From Rhodococcus sp. P-2 (lineage in GTDB: Bacteria > Actinomycetota > Actinomycetes > Mycobacteriales > Mycobacteriaceae): a stretch of 64,000 nt of DNA. This document shows, one piece after another, positions 51,224 to 60,543 of this stretch (position 1 is the first letter of the stretch; every line of letters begins with the position of its first letter). The notes beneath the pieces were generated by a model. It worked only from the letters and a program-made list of their open reading frames with translations. It did no database searches and was not told the origin of the DNA. The position numbers and the translations under genes were made by a program. The DNA lies in assembly GCF_016598535.1 (NCBI RefSeq), contig NZ_CP066779.1:4524053-4588052 (forward strand), read 5' to 3'.

Positions 51224-52312
51224 ATGGACGGTTTTGTTCTCTCGCGCCCCGATCACAGCGTGGTCACCCGCGGCGTACGACGCAGCTTCGGCAGCTCCGA
51301 CGCGGCCACCCACGCCCTGTCGGCAGGTACGACAAAGCTGATCGTCGGAGCGCTGCCCTTCGACCCGGCTGCCGCAACGGCGTTGTACGAACCTGCCGAG
51401 GCGACGATCGCATCGCGGCCGTGGCAACCGCGCGATCCCCAGGCCCTGCCCACGACCCGGGTTGACCGGGAGATCCCGTCGTCGTCGGAGCATCTTCGCC
51501 GGGTGGAAAAGTTGATCGGACGCCTCCGCAGTGGAGAGATCGACAAGGTTGTCGCGGCTCGCACTGTGGAACTTCGGACGCAGACCCCGATCGCCCCGAC
51601 CGCGCTCGCCGCACGCATGGCGGCGCTCAATCCCGTCGCCAACACTTTTGCCGTCGACCTATCTGCTGCGGGAGCCGAATTCGCGGGCCACAGCCTGGTC
51701 GGCGCGACGCCCGAGGTATTGGTCAGTCGACGCGGGCGCGTCGTGACGTGTCGCCCGTTGGCTGGGACAACCAAGCGATCCGCCGACTCCGAACAAGACC
51801 GCGAGGCCGGCGAGAGCCTTCTGCGTTCGACGAAGAATCTGGCCGAGCACGCCTTCGTGACGGCGTGGATCCGCGAGGTCCTGCAACCGATGTGCAGTGA
51901 CCTGTCGGTACCGGCAACGCCCGAACTGACCAACACTCAAGAGGTCTGGCACTTGGCCAGCCCGATCCGCGGCACGCTGCGAAACGACACCACTGCGCTC
52001 GACCTCGCCATCGCTCTGCATCCGACGCCCGCGCTGTGCGGAACACCCACCGATGCAGCACTGAAGGTCATCCGCGAGACCGAGGAACCGCGGCGTTTCT
52101 ACGGCGGCGCCGTGGGATGGTGCGACGACGCCGGCGACGGTGATTGGGTGGTTGCCATCCGCTGCGCCGAGATCAGTGCAGACGGCCTCAGTGCCTGGGC
52201 CAGCGCGGGTGGCGGAATTGTCGCCGAATCGGATCCGCAGGACGAACTCGACGAGACGTCTACGAAACTGCGCACTCTGTTGACCGCGCTCGGTGCCGAA
52301 ACCCTCGACTGA
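51224..52312 (+). CDS. menF: Isochorismate synthase (MenF/EntC family)
   Basis: A 362-aa chorismate-binding enzyme that converts chorismate to isochorismate for menaquinone or a catecholate/salicylate siderophore. The C-terminal catalytic region shows EIDKVVAARTVELRT, the SLVGATPEVLVSRRG segment, CRPLAGTTKRSADSEQD, the HLASPIRGTL motif and PTPALCGTPTDAAL. Metal-binding Glu residues are in NLAEHAF and GGGIVAESDP. It is downstream of the UspA gene. Which pathway it feeds cannot be decided, although a siderophore-type binding protein gene lies 7 kb away. Confidence 0.87.
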   Translation: MDGFVLSRPDHSVVTRGVRRSFGSSDAATHALSAGTTKLIVGALPFDPAAATALYEPAEATIASRPWQPRDPQALPTTRVDREIPSSSEHLRRVEKLIGRLRSGEIDKVVAARTVELRTQTPIAPTALAARMAALNPVANTFAVDLSAAGAEFAGHSLVGATPEVLVSRRGRVVTCRPLAGTTKRSADSEQDREAGESLLRSTKNLAEHAFVTAWIREVLQPMCSDLSVPATPELTNTQEVWHLASPIRGTLRNDTTALDLAIALHPTPALCGTPTDAALKVIRETEEPRRFYGGAVGWCDDAGDGDWVVAIRCAEISADGLSAWASAGGGIVAESDPQDELDETSTKLRTLLTALGAETLD

Positions 52313-52441
52313 CCAGCACGTCACGAGGGTAATCGTCCGGATTCTCGAGTGCGGGTGATACCTTGACCCGAGCAGTTCGTACGGGCCGGTAAGTCCGTCC
52401 GACCGCGAACGACCGACTAACGACCAATTGGGAGATCCGCG

Positions 52442-52615
52442 ATGACGAAGTTCCTTGTCCCCGGTGTGGCCAGCGCTGTCATCGGTGCCGTTCTGGGTGC
52501 CGGCGTCATCTTCGGTGTCACGGCCGCCGCGTCGGACAACACTCGTCCCGAGATCGACCGCAGCGGAAACGCAGATTCTTCCGTGCTGAACCAGGTTGAG
52601 TACGGCAGCCGCTGA
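52442..52615 (+). CDS. DUF2613 small secreted/membrane protein, 57 aa
   Basis: MTKFLVPGVASAVIGAVLGA starts a signal-like helix (residues 5-30), then a polar tail (SDNTRPEIDRSGNADSSVLN). GGGAGATC precedes ATG 52442. A small gene of this family sits next to aftD in mycobacteria (Rv0236A), which supports the call. The stop lies 20 bp inside the aftD frame, so the two are probably coupled. Function unknown. Confidence 0.85.
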   Translation: MTKFLVPGVASAVIGAVLGAGVIFGVTAAASDNTRPEIDRSGNADSSVLNQVEYGSR

Positions 52616-55600
52616 GAGCGCAGGCCTCGCGAGTTCCCGTTCTTCCGCCGACGCAGCGGTGTCTTCGGTAGACACCGCCCCGTCGGCAGAGCCCCTGTCG
52701 AAGCGGTGGCTGTTCGGCGCCTCCGTCGTAGCGTTTCTTCTCACCTTTCTGCAATCGCCGGGTCTGATCACCGCTGACACCAAGTACGACCTGACGCAGA
52801 ATCCGTTCGGTTTTCTCGAACGCGCGTCGCATCAGTGGAGTAGTCAGGCCCCGCTCGGCCAGGTTCAGAACCAGGCCTACGGATATTTCTTTCCGCACGG
52901 GCCGTTCTTCGCGCTCGGCGAGTTGGCGAACGTTCCGCCGTGGATCACTCAGCGCGTCTGGTGGGCGCTGCTTCTGATCGCAGGTTTCTGGGGCATCATC
53001 CGAGTTGCCGAGGCTCTCGGTATCGGCAACCGTAGTTCGCGCGTCATCGCAGCGGTTGCCTTTGTTCTTTCTCCCCGCGTGCTGACCACTCTCGGTTCGA
53101 TTTCCTCGGAAACCCTGCCGATGATGTTGGCGCCGTGGGTGTTGTTGCCGGTGGTTCTGGCCTTCGGCCCTGTGCGTGGAAAAGGAGTCCCTGGACTCCC
53201 TAACCGCTCACGGGGGTTGAGGCGGTTGGCCGCACAATCCGCGCTTGCCGTCGCCCTCATGGGTTCGATCAATGCCGTCGCCACCGCCGCAGCCTGCCTG
53301 GTCGCGATCATCTGGTGGCTCTCGCACAAACCCAACCGAACGTGGCTGACGTTCACCGCGTGGTGGGCGCTGTTCGTCGCACTCGGCACTCTCTGGTGGA
53401 TCGTGCCGCTACTGCTGCTCGGCAAGATCAGCCCACCGTTCCTGGACTACATCGAGTCCGCCGGTGTCACCACTCAATGGGCGTCGCTCGCCGAGATACT
53501 GCGCGGCACGGACAGTTGGACCCCGTTCGTCTCCCCCGAACGCATTGCCGGCGCCGTTCTGGTCACCCAGCCCGCAGCAGTTGTCGCTACCGGTCTGGTT
53601 GCCGCTGCCGGCCTCGCCGGACTCTGCATGCGGTCCATGCCCGCTCGCGGCCGGCTGACGCTCATCCTGTTCGTCGGTATCACCGGTCTGGCCGCGGGGT
53701 ACGTAGGTGAACTCAGCTCGCCGGTATCGGAGTCAGTGCGTCTGTTCCTCGACTCGGCGGGCGCGCCACTGCGCAACGTCCACAAGCTCGAGCCGTTGGT
53801 CCGTCTACCGCTGGTGCTCGGACTCGCACACCTGCTGGCCAAAGTGCCGCTGCCGGGATCGGTTCCACTCGCCCGATGGCGGCGTGCGTTCGCCCATCCC
53901 GAGCGCGAACCGATGGTCGCACTGACCAGCCTGATCCTCGTTGCCCTCACCCTCTCGACGGCCTTGGCCTGGACGGGAAAGCTCGCTCCCCGCGGTGCGT
54001 ATCCGGACGTCCCCTCGTACTGGAACGAAGCAGCACAGTGGCTCGAGGACAACACCTCCCCCGGATCGGAAGCCGAACGTGCCCTGGTCGTCCCGGGAGC
54101 GCCCTTCGGCAGCCAGGTCTGGGGTCTGACTCGTGACGAACCGCTCCAGGCGTTGGCGAGTACGCCGTGGGCGGTGCGTGACTCGGTCCCGCTGACCCCT
54201 CCCGGCGCCATCCGAGCGCTCGATTCGGTGCAACGTCTGATCGCCGACGGACGTCCGTCGGACGGCCTCGCGCAGACCTTGCTGGGGCAGGGCATCCACT
54301 ATCTGGTGATGCGCAACGACCTCGACGGCGAAACGTCGCGCTCGGCCAGGCCGATACTCGTGCACCAGGCGGTCGAAGGCTCGCCGGGGATCGAGCGCGT
54401 CGCGCATTTCGGTGAAGACGACAGCCCCGAACCGATCGAAGGGCTGGTCGCGGACAGCGACCTGCGTCCCGGTTACCCGGCCATCGAGATCTTCGAGGTC
54501 ACCGCGCCTGACGGCACCCCGGCGGTCAGTGGACCGTACTCCGTCGACCTGAACCAGGTTCCGCGCGTTCAAGGCGGTCCGGAATCTGCTGTGCGCCTTC
54601 ACGAAAGCGGGCTGATCCCGGGGACCGGCCCGATGATTCTCGCCGCCGACGCCGAAGCTGCCGGACTGCCGGTCGATTCGGTCACCGTCACCGACACCCC
54701 ACGCGATCGGGAAACCGATTTCGGTCAGGTCGACAACCACAGTTCCGCCCTCCGGACGCCCGACGACGCACGTCGTACCTACAATCTGGTGTCCGACTAC
54801 CCGGTTGCGAACACGCCTCTCGTGGAAGGCCGTTGGAGCGGCGCTTCGATCACCGTTTCCAGCGCAGCCTCCGACGCCACCCAGCTGGGCGGCACTTCAC
54901 CGTCGAGCAGTCCGGCATCGACGGTCGACGGCGATCCGGCCACCGGCTGGTTCAGCAACGGAATCGAGCGTGCACTGGGCCAGTGGTTGCAGATCGACTT
55001 CGACACACCGATTTCCAGTGGCCTGCTCCATCTGACCACCAGCGCCGCGGCGATCGGCGCTCCGGTCAAATGGCTCGAGGTCTCGACACCGAACGGCAGC
55101 ACGGCGGTGAAGGTGGAGCGTCCCGGTGAGCCCATCACCGTCTCGATCCCGGGCGGCAACACTCCGTGGGTACGCGTCACGGCGACTCACACCGAAAACG
55201 GATCGCCTGGAACACAGTTCGGCATCAGCGAACTCTCCGTCGAAGACTTCTCCGATCGCAGCGCGCCGAAGTCCGTCCCGATCCGTTTCGACACGGTCCT
55301 GCCGAGTACGCCGACGGGCGCATCCGTGAACGCCTGGGATTTGAGCCAGGAGTTCCCCGGCCGCAACGCGTGCGCCGACTCGACGGACCGCGTGCGGTGC
55401 AGCAATGCATTCATGGCGATACCCGAAGAGCCGAGCCGTTTCCAGCGCACGCTCACGGTGCCCGAAAACACAGTCGTTGCACCGACACTGACTGTCCGAG
55501 CGCGTCAGGGCAACGCCCTCGAAGACCTGCTTTCCGCCCCAGGCCGAATCACGGCTTCGGGTTCCAGCGACATCGGCGACACACGCGGATCTGCCTTCGC

Positions 55601-56993
55601 TGCCACCGACGGCGACGCACGCACCACGTGGTCGGCGCCGCAGAGCACCACCGAACCGGGCGGCCCGAAACCGACTCTGACTCTCAACCTTCCCGAACCC
55701 ACCCTGGTCACCGGCCTGGACATCACACGAGGACTTGGCACCCTGCCCTCGCTGCCGACCAGCGTCGCGGTGAACCTCGGCAACGGACCGCAGGTTCGAG
55801 AGCTGCCCGACCTCGAAGACGAAACGCCTCGAACCAGTCGAGTTACCCTCTCCCCCTACGTCACCGACAAGATCGTCCTCAGCGTCACCGATTGGGAACC
55901 GGTCCTCGATCAGACGGCACTCGGCTTCGCCCAGTCGCAGCCCACCGGCCTCGCCGAGGTCGGCGTCGTCGGCGCAGACGGGACACCGATCGCCGGTTCC
56001 GGCGTGCAGGGCACAGACTCATTCGACAACCGCACCGTCACCGTCCCCTGTGGTGACGGCCCGACCATTTCGGTTGCCGGACAGCAGTTCCCTACCTCGA
56101 TCACAGCGACGGCGGCCCAACTTCGCACCGGCGCACCGGTCGAGGCACGTGTGTGCGACCTGGACGCGTCGGCAACTTTGCCGGCGGGACAGCCTGAAGT
56201 AGTCGTCGAACCGGGCCCCGCATTCTCGGTCGACAATCTGAACTTGACGGCTGTCGGTCCTTCAGCCGCGCAACGGAATACACCGCTCGAATCGACCGCG
56301 TGGACGGCGAATCACCGGGAACTCACCGTCACGAACTCGTCCACCGATCAGTTGATCGTCAATCCCGAGAGCACCAGCATCGGCTGGATCGCCACGGCGC
56401 CGGACGGTTCCGAGCTGACGCCGGTGGTCGTGAACGGTTGGCAGCAGGGCTGGATCGTGCCGGCAGGCACCGCGGGAACCGTCACCATCGACTTCCCCAG
56501 CGACCGTTGGTACCGCCTCGGCATCTTCGGCGGGCTCGTGTTGCTGATCCCGCTGCTGTTCGCAGCTCTTGTCCCCACCCGCCGAGAACCCAAGCCGCTC
56601 ATACCGCCCCGCCCGTGGCGCAGCGTCGCGGCAGGATGGGTGGGCGTGCTCGCGGCGGCCACCGTCATCGGCGGCGGAGTGGGAGCGGCGATCGCGGTCG
56701 TGTGCTCGATCCTCGGACTTGCCGCGCTGCGAATCTTCGGCCCGGCTCGGACCGCACGCATTCTGGTCGGCACTGCCGGCGTGGCCGCGATGATCGGCAT
56801 CACGCTGCTCTCGACCGGACCGTGGCGGGCACCGGGCGGATACGTGGGCGACTCGTTCGCGATTCAGTTCTCGATGTTGGTGGCCTTGGTCGTGACCGGG
56901 TTGGCCACGTTGCCCTTTGCCGGTTCACCGATGTGGCGACGCTTCTCCCACCGCGTCACCGCGACGCGCGCCGGTTCCTCCACCAAGGCGTAA
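52596..56993 (+). CDS. aftD: Arabinofuranosyltransferase AftD
   Basis: A 1465-aa GT-C glycosyltransferase that adds arabinofuranose to arabinogalactan and lipoarabinomannan outside the membrane, using decaprenyl-phosphoryl arabinose. Residues about 35-480 contain 10-11 helices; the first loop holds the acidic pair ADTKYDLTQNP (about 60-70). The long periplasmic part (about 490-1310) has several carbohydrate-binding-like beta domains (LQIDFDTPISSGLLHL and TLNLPEPTLVTGLDI are F5/8-type repeats). Further helices lie at about 1310-1450. TTG 52596 is the first possible start, 20 bp inside DUF2613; GTG 52659 is an alternative. The 3' end overlaps the facing acyltransferase gene by 130 bp. Confidence 0.93.
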   Translation: MSTAAAESAGLASSRSSADAAVSSVDTAPSAEPLSKRWLFGASVVAFLLTFLQSPGLITADTKYDLTQNPFGFLERASHQWSSQAPLGQVQNQAYGYFFPHGPFFALGELANVPPWITQRVWWALLLIAGFWGIIRVAEALGIGNRSSRVIAAVAFVLSPRVLTTLGSISSETLPMMLAPWVLLPVVLAFGPVRGKGVPGLPNRSRGLRRLAAQSALAVALMGSINAVATAAACLVAIIWWLSHKPNRTWLTFTAWWALFVALGTLWWIVPLLLLGKISPPFLDYIESAGVTTQWASLAEILRGTDSWTPFVSPERIAGAVLVTQPAAVVATGLVAAAGLAGLCMRSMPARGRLTLILFVGITGLAAGYVGELSSPVSESVRLFLDSAGAPLRNVHKLEPLVRLPLVLGLAHLLAKVPLPGSVPLARWRRAFAHPEREPMVALTSLILVALTLSTALAWTGKLAPRGAYPDVPSYWNEAAQWLEDNTSPGSEAERALVVPGAPFGSQVWGLTRDEPLQALASTPWAVRDSVPLTPPGAIRALDSVQRLIADGRPSDGLAQTLLGQGIHYLVMRNDLDGETSRSARPILVHQAVEGSPGIERVAHFGEDDSPEPIEGLVADSDLRPGYPAIEIFEVTAPDGTPAVSGPYSVDLNQVPRVQGGPESAVRLHESGLIPGTGPMILAADAEAAGLPVDSVTVTDTPRDRETDFGQVDNHSSALRTPDDARRTYNLVSDYPVANTPLVEGRWSGASITVSSAASDATQLGGTSPSSSPASTVDGDPATGWFSNGIERALGQWLQIDFDTPISSGLLHLTTSAAAIGAPVKWLEVSTPNGSTAVKVERPGEPITVSIPGGNTPWVRVTATHTENGSPGTQFGISELSVEDFSDRSAPKSVPIRFDTVLPSTPTGASVNAWDLSQEFPGRNACADSTDRVRCSNAFMAIPEEPSRFQRTLTVPENTVVAPTLTVRARQGNALEDLLSAPGRITASGSSDIGDTRGSAFAATDGDARTTWSAPQSTTEPGGPKPTLTLNLPEPTLVTGLDITRGLGTLPSLPTSVAVNLGNGPQVRELPDLEDETPRTSRVTLSPYVTDKIVLSVTDWEPVLDQTALGFAQSQPTGLAEVGVVGADGTPIAGSGVQGTDSFDNRTVTVPCGDGPTISVAGQQFPTSITATAAQLRTGAPVEARVCDLDASATLPAGQPEVVVEPGPAFSVDNLNLTAVGPSAAQRNTPLESTAWTANHRELTVTNSSTDQLIVNPESTSIGWIATAPDGSELTPVVVNGWQQGWIVPAGTAGTVTIDFPSDRWYRLGIFGGLVLLIPLLFAALVPTRREPKPLIPPRPWRSVAAGWVGVLAAATVIGGGVGAAIAVVCSILGLAALRIFGPARTARILVGTAGVAAMIGITLLSTGPWRAPGGYVGDSFAIQFSMLVALVVTGLATLPFAGSPMWRRFSHRVTATRAGSSTKA

Positions 56994-58066
56994 CTGGCCG
57001 AGGCCACAGCGACGCTCAGGACGACCGTGAGGGCCAGAACGTAGAAGAAGCTGCCCGAGAACGGAACTATGCCGAATACGGGGAACACAGCGTTCAATAC
57101 GGCCAGGTGCCAGATGAACAGGCCGTAGGACCAGCGTCCGATTGCCAGCGCCAAAGGACTGGCCAGGAACCGATGCTGCGATTGATCGCGCAGAACCAGT
57201 GGCGCGATCAACGAGAAGCTGATGATCGCACCGAGTGCAATCTTGATCGCGTACTGCCACGGCTCCGGCCGCACCAGACCTTCGGGCCCGGCCAGATCGG
57301 TGCACGAGAGAACGAAGGCGATAAAGGCAATGAGGGTCAGGAGTACCCGACGGTGCGCGAGGCGATGCACCCATGTCGACGGGCCCACTGCCAGCTCGGC
57401 CAGCACCATGCCGGCGCCGAACCACGGCAGGTAGCCCGGCAACCAGTTGTCGTGGTGGATGGCGTCCGGCGTCGGAATCGGAATGAATGCCCACGCCAGG
57501 GCCAGCACCGACACTCCGAGCAGAAGTGGTAGCCGGTACCGGGCAGTGCCGCCGCGCAACCGCACCATCAGATACGCGAACAGTGGCAACAGAACGTAGA
57601 ACGCCACCTCGACCGACAGGCTCCACATCTGCGTGAGCCCCTCGGTGAGCGTCAACGGCACGAAGACCTGTGCCAACCCGAGATTCGCGAGCCACACCTG
57701 GTAGCCCCCACCGGCGCCGGGCAGGAACAGCAGGATCAGGACCACCGCCACCCAGTACGCCGGCAGGATGCGCGTCGCGCGGGAGATCCAGTACCGGACC
57801 GTCGGCTGCGGCTGCCCGATTCCGCGGGCCTTTGCCGCGTGCGGACGCCACAGCAGAAATCCGGACAAAGCAAAGAACACCGCTACGGCGAGGTCGAGAC
57901 GGCCGAACGCTCGCCCGATCGCGCCGGACTGCGCTTCTCCGGTCTGGAACGCGACATGGGTGACGAGGACGCCGAGCGCCGCCAATCCACGCATACCGTC
58001 CAAAGCCGGAACGAAGCCCCGAGCCTGTGGCGGGACCGTCTGAGAGGAATTCGTGGAACTGATCAT
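56864..58066 (-). CDS. Membrane acyltransferase (acyltransferase family 3)
   Basis: A 400-aa protein with 10 or so helices and the family start VPALDGMRGLAALGVLVTHVAF (His in the first helix end), then the RYWISRATRILPAYW motif near residue 95 and YGLFIWHLAVL near 320. It would move an acyl group such as acetyl or succinyl to a surface glycan or lipid. ATG 58066 or GTG 58069 may be the start. The last 43 codons lie antisense to the aftD end. In M. tuberculosis Rv0228, a similar protein, is in the same neighbourhood. Confidence 0.85.
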   Translation of the reverse strand: MISSTNSSQTVPPQARGFVPALDGMRGLAALGVLVTHVAFQTGEAQSGAIGRAFGRLDLAVAVFFALSGFLLWRPHAAKARGIGQPQPTVRYWISRATRILPAYWVAVVLILLFLPGAGGGYQVWLANLGLAQVFVPLTLTEGLTQMWSLSVEVAFYVLLPLFAYLMVRLRGGTARYRLPLLLGVSVLALAWAFIPIPTPDAIHHDNWLPGYLPWFGAGMVLAELAVGPSTWVHRLAHRRVLLTLIAFIAFVLSCTDLAGPEGLVRPEPWQYAIKIALGAIISFSLIAPLVLRDQSQHRFLASPLALAIGRWSYGLFIWHLAVLNAVFPVFGIVPFSGSFFYVLALTVVLSVAVASASYALVEEPARVAVTRWEKRRHIGEPAKGNVANPVTTKATNIEN

Positions 58067-58282
58067 CACGGATAAGTGTGCACCCCAGGCCGATTGAGGG
58101 AAACCACCAGGGACTCACAACAAAATGCCTGGCCAATTCATGCCCTCATGCGACAAACCGGGCCGGTGGACTGTTAGTGTTCTGCCACACATGGTGTCCA
58201 TCGGGGGCCCCATGCGATCTGCGCAGCTCATATTGTGCCGGTTGGGGAACCTCGAAAGACTTAACGGGTTAGGAGTCACAGC

Positions 58283-59416
58283 ATGGCGGAACGCTCAGGG
58301 CCGAGCCGGATACTTCCTTGCATTCTGGTGGGCCTCGGTGCCTTCCTTTTGGCCATCGCCATCCTCATTCCTACCTACACGGTAGGCAAGCTGGAGAAGA
58401 CGCCACTCGACCTCGAGGTGACCACCGTCGCCACAGGCACCGGTAGCGTCCTCAACTCGGCGGCCCTCCTCGCCGGTAAGGCACAGGTCGACAACAACGT
58501 GCCGATCGTCGCTCAGCGCTACGTCACCACGCAGGACCCGTCCGACGCCGACATCATCACTGTCGAAGCCGGCCAGACGGTCCGTCGTACCGACAAGCAG
58601 GGCGATACCGGGCTGCTGACCGCAACCCTGGACCGCGTCACACTCGATCGCGTCAGCTCGATGCCGACCAACGATCCGGTCGGAACCGTCCAGACCTCCA
58701 GCGACCAGCCCGCCGAAGAAGTTTCCCGCGACGGTCTGCAGTACAAGTTCCCGTTCAACACGGAACAGAAGAGCTACCCCTACTTCGACCTGAACGCTCG
58801 CGCCACGAAGGACATCGACTTCGTCGAAGAGACCGAGATCAACGGTCTGAAGGTGTACCACTTCCAGCAGACGATCGATCCCGTCGACCTGTCGAAGGTC
58901 GTCAACTCCCCCACCAACAAGCTGAGCCTGCCCGCCGACACCTGGGGCGTTCCCGGTGGCGCTACTCCGATCACGATGACGCGTTGGTACACCAACGTCC
59001 GTGACCTGTGGGTCGAGCCCAAGACCGGCGTTGTCGTCAAGGGCCAGGAACAGTTGCACCAGTACTACGGACGCAACAAGGATGCCGTCGACGTCGAGGT
59101 TCTCAAGGTCACGCTGCCCTTCGACGAAGCCACCATCGAGTACCAGGTCCAGCAGGCCCGTGACGGCATGGACAAGCTCTCGCTGTTCGGCCGCACCGTC
59201 CCGATCGTGGCAGGTGTCCTCGGTGTCATCGCACTGATCGCCGGTATCTTCCTCGGGATTCGCAGCGGCAAGGGCGGAACCCCGGCCCGCGCTGCACACG
59301 GCGGAACGAACCAGAATCCCAGCGGCCAGGGCTCGCCCGAGCCGGCTCCGGGTGAGCACGACTGGACCTCGGACGACACCCAGGTGATCCCGCGTCCGGA
59401 TCTGCGCAAGGACTGA
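58283..59416 (+). CDS. DUF3068 membrane protein (porin PorA family in some databases)
   Basis: A 377-aa protein with one helix near the N-terminus (ILPCILVGLGAFLLAIAILI, residues 10-30), a beta-rich outside part (31-300), a second helix at about 308-330 (PIVAGVLGVIALIAGIFLGI) and a charged tail. AGGAG precedes ATG 58283. The family is limited to mycolic-acid bacteria, and M. tuberculosis Rv0227c is a member. Role in the envelope is likely but undefined. A strong terminator follows at 59428-59465. Confidence 0.85.
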   Translation: MAERSGPSRILPCILVGLGAFLLAIAILIPTYTVGKLEKTPLDLEVTTVATGTGSVLNSAALLAGKAQVDNNVPIVAQRYVTTQDPSDADIITVEAGQTVRRTDKQGDTGLLTATLDRVTLDRVSSMPTNDPVGTVQTSSDQPAEEVSRDGLQYKFPFNTEQKSYPYFDLNARATKDIDFVEETEINGLKVYHFQQTIDPVDLSKVVNSPTNKLSLPADTWGVPGGATPITMTRWYTNVRDLWVEPKTGVVVKGQEQLHQYYGRNKDAVDVEVLKVTLPFDEATIEYQVQQARDGMDKLSLFGRTVPIVAGVLGVIALIAGIFLGIRSGKGGTPARAAHGGTNQNPSGQGSPEPAPGEHDWTSDDTQVIPRPDLRKD

Positions 59417-59427
59417 TTCAGGCAGTA

Positions 59428-59465
59428 AGCAGAGCGCCCCTTCCACACGGAAGGGGCGCTCTGCT
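59428..59465 (+). terminator. Strong terminator after the DUF3068 gene
   Basis: AGCAGAGCGCCCCTTCC and GGAAGGGGCGCTCTGCT form a 17-bp perfect stem with a 4-base loop, 12 bp after the stop codon. Confidence 0.85.
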
Positions 59466-59586
59466 GCGTTTCGGGACTTTGTTGCCGGATCGGCGTACGG
59501 ATTGGCGCAACGGGTCGTTCCCTCCGCGTGGTCGCGGGCCTACCGTTTTCTGGAAGTCCAGACCACCCCCGAACACGAGGAGCCAC

Positions 59587-60543
59587 ATGCCCGCATCAAC
59601 AGTTCTGGGTTCGCACATCTGTGTCAGCGATCTGACGCGACGGAGATTTGTTGTCGGCAGTGCTGCATTCTCCGGGCTGTTCGCCGCCGGTTGCGCACGA
59701 TCTGCCGGTACCGAGGGCGATGCAGCCGGGATGCGCACGGTCACGACCTCGCTCGGAACCTACGACATTCCGGTGACCCCGAAGCGCGTCGTCGCCATCG
59801 ACTCCCGACTCGACCTCGAACCGGCCGTCGCGATGGGCCTGCCGGTCATCGCGTACAGCTTCGACGCCGCCGAACCGTGGGTTCCGGCCGATCCCACGGC
59901 GCAGGTGTTCGAGGCACCGGTCAACGTCGAGGCAATTCTCGCGCTGGAACCGGACCTGATCATCTGCACCGACATCGGTGAGGCCTCCGACATGTGGCCG
60001 CTGCAGCAGTTGAGCCAGACAGCTCCTGTGCTTCCGATGGACTTCACCCGTCCGTGGCGCGAGAACATCGATCAGTTGGCGAGTTGGCTGAATCGCACCG
60101 AGAACCCTGAGGTCCGTCAGGTCATCGGAGCGTACGAGGACAAGGCAGCCGGACTGAAGGAACGCCACGCCCAGAGCTTGGCAAGCAAGCAGATCGTGCT
60201 GCTGAACTACGTGAATCAGAAGGTCAACGGCGTCAACCGCAAGGGCATCTCCACCCAGGTGGCCGAGGACCTCGGCGTGCGACTCCAGTGGCCGGTCGAG
60301 GGACAGAAGGAGATCTCCACCGAAAACCTCGTGACTGCCCTCGACTCTGCCGACGGAATGATCGTCACCACCGCGCCCGGTGTGGATCCCGTCAGTGACG
60401 ACCGTGCGATGTGGAACCGTATCCGCGCAGTACAAGGCGACAATGTCGTCTACACGGGTGGAAACATCAACTACGGATCCGTCTACACCGCGATGCGTAC
60501 GCTCGACTACTTCGACGATTTGTTCACGCGTCTGGAGAACTGA
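59587..60543 (+). CDS. Siderophore/iron ABC transporter substrate-binding lipoprotein
   Basis: A 318-aa lipoprotein of the FepB/FhuD (periplasmic-binding type III) group. The N-terminus has a twin-arginine-like TRRRFVVGS followed by lipobox LFAAGC (Cys about residue 37). The binding fold spans about 50-318 with KRVVAIDSRLDLEPAVAMG and EAILALEPDLIIC. GAGGAGCC precedes ATG 59587. No permease or ATPase gene adjoins it, so it must work with a transporter elsewhere. It overlaps the facing flippase gene by 20 bp. Confidence 0.87.
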   Translation: MPASTVLGSHICVSDLTRRRFVVGSAAFSGLFAAGCARSAGTEGDAAGMRTVTTSLGTYDIPVTPKRVVAIDSRLDLEPAVAMGLPVIAYSFDAAEPWVPADPTAQVFEAPVNVEAILALEPDLIICTDIGEASDMWPLQQLSQTAPVLPMDFTRPWRENIDQLASWLNRTENPEVRQVIGAYEDKAAGLKERHAQSLASKQIVLLNYVNQKVNGVNRKGISTQVAEDLGVRLQWPVEGQKEISTENLVTALDSADGMIVTTAPGVDPVSDDRAMWNRIRAVQGDNVVYTGGNINYGSVYTAMRTLDYFDDLFTRLEN

